From Atrichornis clamosus (lineage: Eukaryota; Chordata; Aves; Passeriformes; Menuridae), in NCBI GenBank assembly GCA_013400975.1, contig WBMZ01008626.1:1-64000 (forward strand): a stretch of DNA of 64,000 nucleotides, read 5' to 3'. Made by a program: the position numbers and the translations under genes. Positions 13,001 to 25,391 of this stretch are shown here, piece after piece; position 1 is the first letter of the stretch, and each line of letters opens with the position of its first letter. A model generated the notes under the pieces. It searched no databases. It had not been told where the DNA came from and worked only from the letters and a program-made list of their open reading frames with translations.

Positions 13001-14749
13001 AAAGAATTTGAGAAAAATATGAAAAATATGCACTTTTCTTTAAAAACCAGTTAAGGTGCAACTTTTCTATCAGACTGCATTTTAAACTGAATGAAATGCC
13101 ACTTAAGACTCCTCATAAGAGTTTGTCCACAATAAGGAGATTAAGAGTCCAGAACAGTCTTCTAATAATGGAAGGGGAAAAACCACAGAAAACTTTGCTG
13201 TGTAACAGAAGCAGATTCAATGATAGACATATTGTTGCCTCTGACAGTAGATTACTAGCTATGATCTCAGGGTTTTTTCCAGTCCTTAACAAAAGACTGC
13301 TACCATAACAGCAGTATCTTTTAAAAACCAGCATGCTATAAATATTATTTCAATTTTAGATGATGTACATGCAGTCTTACATAAAAATGGAGAAAGTCAC
13401 TGCCTCTCAAGAGCACAGCACTTCTAATGTGAGAGAAAACACATACTTCAGAATGGTGGAAACATCTCACTCATACATCAGAGATTAGTAGCGAAGTACC
13501 CGAAAACTACAAGAGCTCTTGGACATCACAGAGATCCAGTAAAAGAACATCTGTTGTACTTGTACCTCATTGTATCCGTCCCTATCACTGTTACTTGCCA
13601 GTTTCTTATTTTGGCTTCTAAGGGGCTTTGGGAGGTTTTGCATTACGTGAAGCACTTGCAGCAACTCTAACAACATTCATTCACTGTTTGAGAATGCATG
13701 AATGGTGTTCAACAAAACAGGACTTCTCCACGTGTCAGTATCTGATATCCCTCACTGAAGACAACTTAACTGACTCAAAATCTATTACTCATCTGCAAGA
13801 TGGAATACAGATATTGTATTCCAATAAAGGTATTTTTCACAGCGACTCCAAAGGCAACCTGAAACAAAATTAGTGAAAATGTTCTACGAAGAACTATAGG
13901 CAAAACAAAGATCACATTCCTAATAAGGGAAAAACAATGACCACAAAAATCAACCTAATCCAGAACAGTCTTTTTTCAGTAACAATTAAGTAAACTCAAA
14001 GAACAGAGGTAAACTACTCCAATTCTAGCACACAAGGGAACTCTGAAGAATTCAGTTTGAGGATGGAAAATGTTATGTAAGCTGTCATCCACAGTTACAG
14101 ATTTCAGAGAAAGAAACTAACATTTTCTGTGCAACAAGTCCAAGTCACAACCATAAGAGCTGCAAGAGAATCCACTGGCACCAAGGTCTAAAGACATGAA
14201 ACAGCCCACAAAATATACAAAACCATGCCATCTAATTCTGACTCAAGTAAATTTTTTGCAGAAAAAATGGACTCCAATGTATTTTGTTACAAACTACAAG
14301 TGATGCTGGTCAAGAACTGCTAAAGACTGTATAACCAGTGAGTTCCAAACCACCACCACCACAATTTGTAAAAGACACAAAAATGTACACATCCAATTGC
14401 AAATCACAAGCTGCAGGAAGAGGCACAGCCAGCTCTGAGACACTACAATGCAAGAAGCCACCTTGTGAACAACTGGCAAAGACTGCATTAGCTGAGGTTC
14501 AAGAGGGAATATCACTATTTTGATTGTTTTTCTGAGTGTAAGTGGTAAGATACCCAATTGCCTCAACATTTAATAATTTATCATAGGGTAAGTGGAGTGC
14601 CACAGTATATACAGGACCAGCTTATATTTAGCCATGTCATGAATTTACTTGTAAGCATCTTAAATGCTGACCCATACAGTGAATCAGACATCTTGTCTGG
14701 AACTGTACAAATGCAATAAAACTTTCTAAATCTGTCAATAAGGAACAGT
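10015..14749. other. Non-coding stretch between PP2D1 relic and RAB5A 3' end
   Basis: AT-rich sequence with a T-rich run at about 10338-10372. I looked for the remaining PP2C motifs of PP2D1 (the GN-Q-A-VL strand and the C-terminal GSRDNI-type motif) and did not see them. No other gene is recognisable. Confidence 0.4.
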
Positions 14750-14754
14750 AATCA

Positions 14755-16122
14755 AACATTTTTTTAAACCACTTTATTCAAACCTGAGCACCTCAATATA
14801 AAACTAAACACTGGTGAACTGTCATTTTCCTTGCTAAACCCAGATTACTGCAAATTTAAAATCTGCACAAGTAAGTTTCTATCAGTTCAACATTTAAATA
14901 GACTAATTCATCTCTTCTGACACACTGTAGATTTCATATAATGAAAATAACTAAAAGAATTAGTGCAATATACTGGACTGATCAAAATAAAATGTACTTT
15001 GGAAAACAAAGTTGCGAAGTTCATTACTGACAGACAGCAGTACTTATGTTACAGATACAGGAGCATCATTTATTACTGTTCTAGCCATAAAGGAAGAACT
15101 CAGAACCCCCTTTGATTAGAGAGGAAAAAAGTTAGCTTTAAGTAACTGTACATTCTGTATACCTTTAAGCAACTCTTAAATATTACAGAAAGTATTAAAC
15201 AAATGTAGACTACAATGCAGAGTACCTATTTACAGTACATTAATATCCAAATTTAAAATCAAGTTGGATGTACATAATTGTTAGTGCACTATTTTTTTTC
15301 CTTAGGGGAAAAACAAACTGTAATGGCCAGCAATGATCAGAAACAAGAAAGAAGTCACAGACACCGAGTTTGTTGTGGTTTTACTTGAAGAGCTCTTACA
15401 GTTTGTAGAGGACAAAAAACCCCGTATCCTAAGCCACAGAGTTGAATTTACTGGTCTGTACCCTCTGAACAGATTAGAAATGAAGTTAGACTTGATTAAT
15501 CACTAATTCATTAAGATAACTAACTGGGTTGATATAATTTACATATAGTGTACCAACTAAAACTCCACTTTCTGGCAAGCATTAGATTCTTGAAATTGTT
15601 AATGCAAGTATTATTTGTAATTAAATTATTAAACTATGGAATGTATAACTAAACAGTGGATACCTGCAGAAACAACTGGTTGCATCAATACTGCAAATAA
15701 GTAATTTTTAGACCCTGTTTCTAAATAGGTTTTAAAGCACAATTGAGAATTATGAAAAGACCCAATTCTATTTATTGTAACAGTGATCAGTATTGAGGCT
15801 ACAGAAACTGGCCAATTAGGTCCACAGAAAGAAGTTCTTCTACACCCCTAATAATAACAACTGATTTTTAAAACCTTTCAACTGAAGGAAGTTTATTCCG
15901 CCTCCATCTCTCCTCTACTGTCGAAACATTACAGCCAGTGGTGGATACATGCATGTTAAAATTTTAGGTCAAAAGAAAACTCTGTATCATGAACTCGACT
16001 ATTATCATAAGTCTCTTCGCTGTTTGGAAGATGTACTGGACCAGGTTAAGCACTCCAATTCCATGGTTATTAACAGTTAGGAAGCAGAAGAATATTCAGA
16101 ACAGTTTAAAGCAATTGATCTT
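14755..16122 (-). other. RAB5A: RAB5A 3' untranslated region (extent inferred)
   Basis: Continues from the RAB5A stop codon on the minus strand. The end is placed just past the minus-strand AATAAA at 14773-14778, followed on that strand by a T-rich stretch. The length of about 1.35 kb is reasonable for RAB5A. Other AATAAA copies near 15.07, 15.77 and 15.89 kb could give shorter forms. Confidence 0.5.
14773..14778 (-). terminator. Candidate RAB5A polyadenylation signal
   Basis: Minus-strand AATAAA in the context TTTGAATAAAGTGG, followed by T-rich sequence, about 1.35 kb past the stop codon. Chosen over closer copies on context only. Confidence 0.45.
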
Positions 16123-16238
16123 TTAGTTACTACAACATTGACTCTTGGGTGGTTGTGTGGGTTCAGTAAGGTCTACTCCTCTTCCTCTGGCAGAGCTGGC
16201 TCCTGCATTCTGTGGTTCACTCTTGGGCAACTTTTTTG
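16123..16238 (-). CDS. RAB5A: RAB5A last coding exon
   Basis: 116 bases encoding the hypervariable tail: [23 protein letters not shown] and the prenylated QCCSN, followed by TAA at 16125-16123. The acceptor on the minus strand is ATTTTACAG. The two cysteines are the geranylgeranyl acceptors that anchor the protein to endosomes. Confidence 0.96.
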
Positions 16239-19200
16239 CTGTAAAATGAACAGGAAATAAGATTAAGATAAACCTGAGATTTTACTAAGATTAAATCAAC
16301 TGAATACACAAACCAACGCATTACTACTCTACAAGCGTATCAGTATACTCACTGTATTATCTGATGCGATTCAGTGCACTGGTAATGAAAGAAGTTAAGA
16401 CACTTAACTTCTTAATGATTAACCACCTTATCTATGATTTCCAGGAGTGAAATGCATTGGTAACTCGAGCAGTAAAATGTATCCGCACAGGTGTGCTATC
16501 CCAGTAAATGACAGCTCTTGTGGGAATCCACCCACACAGAACAGGCTCTAAGACCAGGATGGTAGTGCAAAAAGATACAGAAACATTGAAAAGACACAAA
16601 ACACAGACAGAACTAGGTCAAACAGTTCCCAGATATCCAGCTGGAATAAGTGTTCACAAACAACATATAAAATGGCCCTCAGCACCAGATCAAGCCTCTC
16701 CTATTTTTTTAAAGCTGTCTCTTCTCTCCACATCTTACGAATCAATTGACTGGTAATTTCTTTGTTGCCCTTGTACCTCTGAGGTACCTTCTTAGTCCTG
16801 ACATGAAAAATAACAGTGACAACTGTTACCCTTCTGAGCAGTAGCTTCTCCTAGATTTCTCTCCAGAAGAAAATTGCTAAGTTCTACACAAAAGGATTTC
16901 CTTGGGCCTATCTTACCAGGATCCAACAACCACTCTTGTTCTACCATTTGGCTGTATGGTTTTATTCCAAAGCAATTACTTGGGTTAGTTTTTTTTAAAA
17001 AACAACCTTTCCTTAAAGAAAAAGAATGCAGCCAAAAAACCAGGAGAGCACACATCAATGTGTTGTGGTATTAGAACACCTCAGTGTGCTAGGAATAAGT
17101 TCCCTATCCCACAAAAGGGTGGGCCAGAGCGATCTTCCAAAGTACCTTCCAACTTGGGCTGTTCTACAATTCTGTGATAAAGCCCAAGAATCCACATGGT
17201 ACTAAGCTGCTGAGACAGTACAAAGGGACAATGCCCCAACAGAAAAATGCCTTCAGAGCAATGTTGGTTTGAATTTTATCTAGAACTGAATGAACGTTGT
17301 TTTTTAACAGTCAATTTACAAGCAACTGTAGCCTGCATCCAACAATTCTGTCAGTGTTCTCATTTTTCATTTTCTCACAGAAGATCACCTTTACACATGG
17401 TCCTGAGAACTGCATCCACATTGTGCAGGCCATTCCACATTCCGTGAAATACTTATAACCTCATCAAGATTTCCTTTCAGAGTCCATTGCTGCAGAGATC
17501 TTGTTCTGATGCACTGACAAAGCTGAATTTCACCTCATCGATGTAAAACAATACTCACATGGCAAAACAACATTGCAGACAAAATACCCAGTTATTAATT
17601 GGGCATTGTTTTCCTCAGATTTACTTTGTATACTTCATTAAAATATGGAGAGGTAATAATTATTTTTGATATATCAAATTACAAAAAAATTATCATATTT
17701 TGGGGATAATTTTTTTTTAAACAGGATGCAAACTGCACCATTAAACACATTAATTTTGAAATTTCAACAGAAGTGTGTAATTGAGCATTTCTGTATCATT
17801 AAATGCAGGCCCATCTTGAACATTTATGAGAAAAGTATACTTTCCTGTCCGTTCCCCCTCTCCAAGTATTTATAGTTAATATGAAGCAAGTACTTGTTAT
17901 AAAGTGTTGCTATAGTCATAATTTAATTTGCATCCTCTGGGAGTTTGAAGGACACCAAAAATTACCTTTTGCTCTCCTGACTTGGAAAACCGAAGATAAG
18001 AGCTCTTTAGAAACATTTAATTTTAACAGCAATGATGTTTTTTCACAAAAGGTAGATTAGAGAGGTCAACATACAAAACAGATTTAATGAGGTTATCTGA
18101 TGCTATACATTACTATTACCAGTAGCAAAGCATCTACTATGATTAAGGTTACTACTAAATGGATGAGTGACCAACCTAAAAATGCATTCTTTTTCCTCCA
18201 CTTTCCAAAGTTTATTAACAATTAAATACAATCTGGGGTATATCAATGGAATACATAACATTTCTTAATTTATATTTACTGTTACATGTTAGCATCTTTA
18301 CAGAAATCCCTAAGATTATGTTAGGTCTAAAAATACATTAGTAAATTTATTTTTCACATGCAGCATCCTTTACTTATAACTAAATTTAAGCACACATTGA
18401 CATCTTTGGCACATTTTTTGGATTCCAGGTAGCTCCTTAAACAAATTTAAACAAATAAAAGTGCCTAAGGAAACTACAGTGCCAGAAAAAATTTAGGTGA
18501 AACACAAAAGACCTTGGGTTAGGAAGATTGTGATGGTCTGAATCCCACGGAAACAATTCCCTTTAAGTTCTCAGTTTGTTAATGAACTCACCAATTGCCA
18601 TGAATATCTCATTTACGTTCATAGATGTTTTGGCAGACGTCTCCATGAACAATAAGCTGTTGTCATCTGCATAAGCCTGTGCTTCCTGAAAGTTAAAATA
18701 AGAATATATCATTAAAAAAAAAAATTAAAACTCATACAATCATTACACACTGTACTTTTACTGCTACAAAGGAACAATTTCTACACCATTTTGAAAGAAA
18801 GACAGTTTGTTGAAACACTCATCTGACAATATGTTATTCAGAAGCTATGGAGAATAGCTTCCATCAAGCAGCTAAGCAATTAAAAATGGAAACAAAGATA
18901 ATTACTTATCTTAAAAATATCCAAATGAAAGAATCTCAGGCAAAACTAAATAATAAATGAAAATATTTATGAAAGAAACAACCCCAATGCAGAACACTGG
19001 CTGTGATAGCAAGAACAAATAAGCTCCAGGAAGTGCCATCAGATGTCAATAAGTCCATTATTATCTTGGAAAGAAGGCAGTTTGTGAAATATCTTGAATC
19101 TTTCAAGCACTGAGGCAGATGGATCAGAACAGTTTTATTATCCTGACAGAAATTTGCAATCACAGCAAATAAGCAGTATTAAGTATTTTGCCATGTTATC

Positions 19201-22200
19201 TCCCTTTTCAGCATGAATTTTCATCTGATACACTGCTCATAAGAACTTTACTATTTTTGCCACTTCTTATTAGTCAATTCAGTGGAGAATCTCTAGCTTC
19301 TTATGATTATGTAACTGCCTTTGCATTAAATAAAAAAATCTGCAAAAAAGCTGAACTACAGGACACCTATGATGATAAGAATAATCTATAGCACTCTAAG
19401 TGACACCAGCTAAAATCTATTTAACTGTGAAATAACACATTAATAAACACGTAGAAATTTAATATACAATTTGCAATGAAAAAGGACTGTCAAGCCCTCA
19501 AGGAGCCCATAATCAACATTAGCAAAAACCTTAACACTTGAAAAACATCAAGATTGTAATTGTTAAAAAAAAATAGTAAAGCCAGGTCTGCTTTGGTAGT
19601 TATATTTTATTACATTATTGACTGCAGTCATGTATGAAATATTATATAAATACTGCAATTTTTCATAAAACACCAAAGGCTCCCATCACACAGCTTTGTG
19701 TTACAACTGTCATGAAAATATAAAATTAGAAAACTGAGTTGTTGAATTCCGGCAGAAAAACACCTAAACCACTGTTAATCTTCATAATTCAGCTCTATAG
19801 TTAAAAAAGAATTCATTACTATCCACATTATCTCACAAAATGACCCCAAATACAGAGTAAAACTGTAAGAGAATTAATGACTAATAAATAGCATCTTAAT
19901 TCAAATTCAGTCAATCATGAATGGACCAAAACTACCTGTAGTAAGGTTATTCACTTTGGAAGCTATTTTCTGATGACTTGGTTAAACTTTCTAGATGATA
20001 TAATACAGCAGTGAGAGCACAGATATAATCACTAAACCAAAAAAAAAAAGCCATGAAAAGCACAATTAAAATTTGAACACTCCAACAGTATAGCCTAAGC
20101 AAGTCAGGCACATCAATCAGCTTTGTATCATATGATAATCAAAATTATCTGTCTGACAAGTCAGACAGAATAGTTTGCACTGAGTTACTGCCACCTCATC
20201 CATTGAAACTCTCATCATTGATAATTTTGGGTAGAAGACAGAAAGAGGTCACATCAAAGCACAGATATTCAATTTGCCTTAAAGATACGCAAATAAATTA
20301 GTTATTCCTCAAAGTCAAATTTAATTATTCAAAAAAGTCTATTCCTACATATTACTTGTACAGAAATAGGTTTTTCAGTAGCATGTATAATTTGTCTCAG
20401 TTGACATTTATATTTAACAGCATGATCTCTGACCAGCTCAGCTATCCATATAAGCTCTTCCTAGGTTTATTTATTATCTATTCAAACAAAATGTAAATTC
20501 TATGAACAAAAGTTATGTACATACCTGGAAATCCACAGTTCTTTTGTTAGCTAGATCAGCTTTGTTTCCTGCTAAAGCTATTACAATGTTAGGACTTGCT
20601 TGTCGCTGAAGTTCTTTGACCCAATTTTTCGCTCTGGCAAAGGACTCCTGTTAATGATTGCAAAATGATGCAACTGAGTTTTATCATCCTTTTGTACTCA
20701 CCTATTACCCCCATCTCTGCTATCTATGCTTCAAGCACAAAAACCCAATGCAAGGCTGCTACCTTAGTCCAAAGGCACACTCCAACTTACCCACTGGCTT
20801 TTAAAATGAAACACTCGTTAGTTCTCAACTGTGCTTGGATGGGATAATGCTTAAAAAGTAAGTAGATAGGAAGATCTTTGTGTAGACAGAGTAAGGAAAG
20901 AGAAGTGGTTAAGAGAGAAAATGGGAATTTCAGTTTCCCTAGAAGAATCAAGTGTACAAACAGGTATATTGAAATGGCCTCAAAATTACTTTGTAATTAC
21001 TGAGCACTGTTCAGTATGGTACATGATTTCTGGAGTTTTTTGAGAGTTTTGGTTTTAAGTCTCATTTTATCAAAAACAAGCGAAGCTTATCTGATCTAAG
21101 TTCAAATAAAAAGAAATCAAATAACCGTTGGCTTTGATCTCAATAGCTTGTGCTACCTTTCCAATCCTTACTCACAATTTGCAATAATACAGTATTAACA
21201 CTATCAGAAATACAGTCTTTCACTATCAGAAATAGGAGTGCCACCAGCAGTGTGGTGAGAGCAACAGCTCAAACTTGATGAACTGATTTAAAGATGAGTT
21301 AGAAACCCTTCTACAAGAGAATTTGCTTTCTTTCTCTCTTTTTGATACAAAAAAACCCCACCCTAATATTGGATACAAATAACCCAACCCTAGAAACAGC
21401 CTTTTGGCCAGAAAAGTTTACAGACACAAACTGGCATTACACAATGCAACATGACATGAGCAATCTGGCCCAGCAGAAGGCATTCCTGCCCATGGCAGAA
21501 GTGGTGGATTAGACCTTTAAAGGTTTCTTCCAATCCAAACCATTCTATGAAATGATGAATTGATTCACACAAGTCAGTCAGAAAAAATAAGTAAAGATCA
21601 ATGCAAGACTGCTAACTTCCAACTTCCCCCTGTGCCTCCCTAACAGAGCACTTACCTCATTTGTAATGTCGTATACCACTATAGCTGCTTGTGCTCCTCT
21701 GTAGTACATGGGTGCTAAACTGTGGTACCGCTCTTGCCCAGCTGTATCCCAAATTTCAAATTTTACCGTTGTATCATCCAGACATACAGTCTGAGTTAGA
21801 AAAGCAGCTACAAGAAAGACAGAGGTGCTGAAACCAGAAGTCTGCTTATATCTCTATATTCATATAAAATTATGTTCACAGAGATGCAAATTATTTCCTT
21901 AAACAATTTGAGCCTACTATTAAAATATAGCAGGTTTGATGTGAGCATTAGCTGACAGACCATTACTCTGATCAACACAGAAGTTATTTAAATAACCAGA
22001 CTTTCCTCAAGTTAAAGACTTAAGAAAGCAAGACTTGGAAAGAATTCCCTTTTTTTGTAATGGTGAATCTGAGTAACCATAAGCCTTCTCTTAAACCTTC
22101 TAGATATGTTCCAACCCGCTTCAACAGACCGTATTCCAGAGTACCAGTAAAAGCATTCCATCATGCTATAATCCAAGTTCACATATTTTCAGTTCTACAC

Positions 22201-25200
22201 ATTTGTATTACTTGAATAGCATCTTATAGCTTTGATTTTCAGCTGCTGACAACTTAACTTTAGCTAAGAGGTATGAAAGCAAGAAGCACTTCTCAAAAGT
22301 TCTTCTTCTCAAAGCAGCTGTATTTTTGACTTCGCAAGTGACCACAGGAATGAATTTCAGCATAATTTCAAGTCTCCAGTTTCAGAGAAACTTGCATCCA
22401 TTGCTACTACAGCCGAATGCATTACCATAAATAATGGTAATAGTCTTCCAGTAACAGAAAATCGTAAGTAACTTATTTCAAGTCTTCAAACAGTTACTCC
22501 TAGTAAATATTTTCCATTCAGACTGAGGTACATATCAGAAGTATGAAGACCAGTACCCACACAGTATAGAAATCAGTATTACCAAACTAAGGAAAGCCCA
22601 ATACTTGGCTGAAGTGGGAACTCTGATCACTAGGCACACTGACAGATTGTAGCCAAGTTAAATCAAATGTCTGAAGAGGCTGACCCATAACGCTTGCATA
22701 CCTGGGATGTTATCCTGTCCTACATACTGTGAGACATCACAGCCTATGAATCATTCCAAAACTGCTGCAACCTTCAACTCAACTTGTTACAGAAATCAAA
22801 CCCAAGCCAATCTAGCTTTGTAAAGGACACTGTAACGAGTATACACAAGTGTCCCTGTCTGGGCTGTGAGCGAGCAGCTGCACAGTACTTAGTTGCCAGC
22901 TGGGGTTAAACCATGACAAGAAGCTGACTCCTTAAGTGGTCAGGTGCTCCCGCTTCAAGAGTATTAGCATCCATCACAGATGAGCAGGCACACTGGAGAA
23001 GGTAAAGGCTTTGATATTCCAGTGTTAAAACAACCTAAATCTCTCTAAATGCTAAATATCCAAGCACTGGTAAAACAGGCTCCTCTTGGTAGCTCCCTAA
23101 ACAGCCCAGAACCAAAACAGAGTGAAGAAACTACAGTCATCCTTCACTGAACTAAGGACTTCCTCCCCAGAACCAGCTCAGTATTATATTTGTCCAAGGC
23201 AGAGATAAGATGTTAAGCAAGTGGATTTTGAAGTTCTCACAGACATTATTCTCTTAACAGAAAAGTGGACCTACGCTCCATAAATGAAGGTATGTACTTG
23301 GGAAGAGAATTAAAACAAGTGATTTATTCTACACAATCCTCTTGTTTTTGTCAAAAGAAACACTTCAACCACCTTAAAATGCCAGCTAATTCCTGCAAAA
23401 AAGGTAACTTTCTTCCATTTTGCCAAGGCCATAGTAAATGGACAATTAATCAGCTGTGTTAATTATCTGAAAGCCTATTGTCTTTAACAGCTATACTTCT
23501 GCCTTAAGCAACAGGCCTTGCTACACTAGTCTGAAGTGTCAAAACCACACCACCACCATCCAACATGTTCGTCTTTAACTGCACTCCCTTTCAGATGGTT
23601 TTATCCAGATTCACAATGCACATAAGCCTCTCTTTGTTAAAAGGCCCTTCCGTATACAAAGAAAATTATGCCTTAGGCAACTACAAGCTACACGATTAGA
23701 CAGCTTTTTCCTATAGAAAACTTTTCTGAATCCCAACATTGCTGCATTTCATAGCTCTCAGCTGTCCTATATCACATGTCCTTGTTTCTATTTTATATAG
23801 AAGAGGCACAAGTTAATATAGATTACACTAAACCTTATATATTTGAACTTGAACTTAGGTTCTTGTTTAACTTTTGTATAGATTTAAAACAGCCTAACAG
23901 GGTTTGGGCTCTCCCAAACACTAAAACAAGAAAAAACTAATAGGAGTTTAAATGGATTGGAAATCACTGAAATGCAACTATGAATTTCACTTAACTTTAA
24001 ATATTTTTTTTAAACTAAAAACCTCATTGCCATTGGAAAGTTAATTCACTACAGAGCTTTGAGAATGCTCTCCATGTTACCACATAGCTGTGTACCAGTG
24101 AATACAGACACTTTCACACTAACACCTATCCTAAAGCCATTATAAAATGCACAAAGGCAAAAGTGTGCATTAGTAAGATTGCTAAAGGAGAAAATATGTG
24201 GTTCTCTATTAATGCTGACAGATTAAAAAAAACCAAATGCATGTAACATCTAGAAATAGGGCAAAAGAAGGATGCAGTGAAATTTGGCTTGTACTTATTT
24301 TTGTAAGCTTTGTAGAGTTTTTACATTTCAATAGCTGTTGGTGTGTGAAGACACATACAGACCACTGAAAGGCCTTCACATAAATACAATGGAACAGACT
24401 GACTCATGCAAGCTGCAACAGCAACTACTGGAGAATATTTATCAATTCATAAAACCCATATTTTTTAGAGTCTGTATGCAGTTAGGTGGTCATAGGATAT
24501 GTTTAAATTTATCAAAGGAGAAACACAGCTCAAAGCACAAACAACTTCAAAATACAACATAACGTAAGAAATCTGCCAGAGGAAAGAGTGTGCTAAAATC
24601 TGTTCACAGTTAAACAGATTTTTTTTTTAAATTCTAATAGCCAGCACCTGTTTTGTTTCATGATACAAAATGGAAAAACAGCACATTAAATTCTGTGATT
24701 ACTAACAAAGAAAGGTATATCCAGAAATGCAGCAAGTTCTCCAAAATCAAAAGCAAAGTCAGAGTGCAAAAGTGACAAACACAAGCTTTTTGGAAGATGC
24801 AGCACTGGGTTTTTTTTCATAGAAACTAAGCTCTTAATTCTTATTAAGCATTATTTCATGCATTAAGGATACGGCACAATTAAAAGAGCCACACATCCAC
24901 TCACAAACAAAATGTAACAATCAAGCCCAGGTTTCAAAACAATGCAGTTCAAAAACACATTTACTACCTCCACTTGACATGGATGTTTGCTACAGCCTTG
25001 TGCCTACTACACTTAGCTTACTGACACGGGGCTCAGATTTGTTCCTTCCTGTCAACGACCCACTCTAGAACTGCCATTACATTAAAGGTTTTCAATGGCA
25101 AGGACAACATACAAACCCAACATGAAACAAATTAAAAGGATCATTTTCTCACCTCCAATCGTACTTTCTTGAAACTCATGAAACTGTCCTTTTACAAAAC

Positions 25201-25315
25201 GAAGCACCAAACTTGATTTGCCAACTGCAGACTCTCCTAAAAGTACTAGTTTGAATTGGCAAATTTTATTTCCAGCATTTGGCCCATTGGGCCTTGTTGC
25301 TCCTCGATTAGCCAT
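16123..25315 (-). CDS. RAB5A: RAB5A, early endosome small GTPase (5 coding exons)
   Basis: Small GTPase that recruits effectors to early endosomes and drives endocytic vesicle fusion on the cytosolic face of the membrane. Joined exons, in gene order: 25315-25153, 21807-21656, 20647-20525, 18685-18592, 16238-16123. They total 648 bp, 215 residues plus stop, exactly the usual RAB5A length, and all junctions are GT-AG with matching phases. Visible motifs: P-loop GESAVGKS (27-34), switch II WDTAGQE (about 74-80, with the catalytic Gln), NKAD (about 133-136), TSAK (about 162-165), and a C-terminal CCSN for double geranylgeranylation. The C-terminal [12 protein letters not shown] region marks RAB5A rather than RAB5B or RAB5C. 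The start ATG at 25315 has G at -3 and +4. The first exon is non-coding. No defect seen. Confidence 0.97.
17110..17178 (+). mobile_element. Short CR1 LINE 3' tail fragment
   Basis: The sequence GATCTTCCAAAGTACCTTCC, then AACTTGGGCTGTTC and ATTCTGTGAT, matches the diverged 3' end typical of CR1 elements. It lies in RAB5A intron sequence, opposite to the gene. Confidence 0.65.
18592..18685 (-). CDS. RAB5A: RAB5A coding exon 4
   Basis: 94 bases encoding [20 protein letters not shown] through NEIFMAI plus one base. It contains the G5 motif TSAK. The acceptor is TTTCAG and the donor is ATTG|GTGAGT on the minus strand. Confidence 0.96.
20525..20647 (-). CDS. RAB5A: RAB5A coding exon 3
   Basis: 123 bases, 41 codons, encoding [14 protein letters not shown] through NKRTVDFQ, with the guanine-specificity motif NKAD. 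The donor is CAG|GTATGT on the minus strand, and both ends are in phase 0. Confidence 0.96.
21458..21556 (+). mobile_element. CR1 LINE 3' tail fragment in RAB5A intron
   Basis: Reads GAGCAATCTGGCCCAGCAG, CCTGCCCATGGCAG, GATTAGACCTTTAAAGG and CCAAACCATTCTATGA. This is the conserved order of the CR1 3' end in the plus orientation, antisense to RAB5A. It ends about 100 bases before a RAB5A exon boundary. Confidence 0.75.
21656..21807 (-). CDS. RAB5A: RAB5A coding exon 2
   Basis: 152 bases encoding [12 protein letters not shown] through VVYDITNE, including switch [13 protein letters not shown]. The acceptor (minus strand) is TTGTAG|CT and the donor is GAG|GTAAGT. The phase joins the single base left by the previous exon. 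Confidence 0.96.
25153..25315 (-). CDS. RAB5A: RAB5A coding exon 1 (exon 2 of the gene)
   Basis: Holds the start codon at 25315 ([11 protein letters not shown]) and codons 1-54 plus one base, including the P-loop GESAVGKS and the switch I leader [10 protein letters not shown]. The splice donor on the minus strand is GGAG|GTGAGA. The exon continues upstream as 5' UTR to 25391. Confidence 0.96.
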
Positions 25316-25391
25316 GTCCAAACTAGAAAGCAGTCCTTTGTTTCAACAGCTTTTGAAAGCAAGTTCCAGGATTCAGATCTGAGTGGTTCTT
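25316..25391 (-). other. RAB5A: RAB5A 5' UTR part of exon 2
   Basis: Minus-strand sequence between the acceptor (TTTCTGGCAG|AAG) and the start codon, 76 bases with no ATG in frame ahead of the start. It implies that the first exon is entirely non-coding, as in other vertebrates. Confidence 0.8.

Noticed and set aside
25082..25321. Start of RAB5A two codons earlier, and exon reading on past 25153
   Set aside because: The earlier start is TTG, not ATG, and the ATG at 25315 matches the conserved N-terminus. The residues past the splice donor at 25153 are intron.
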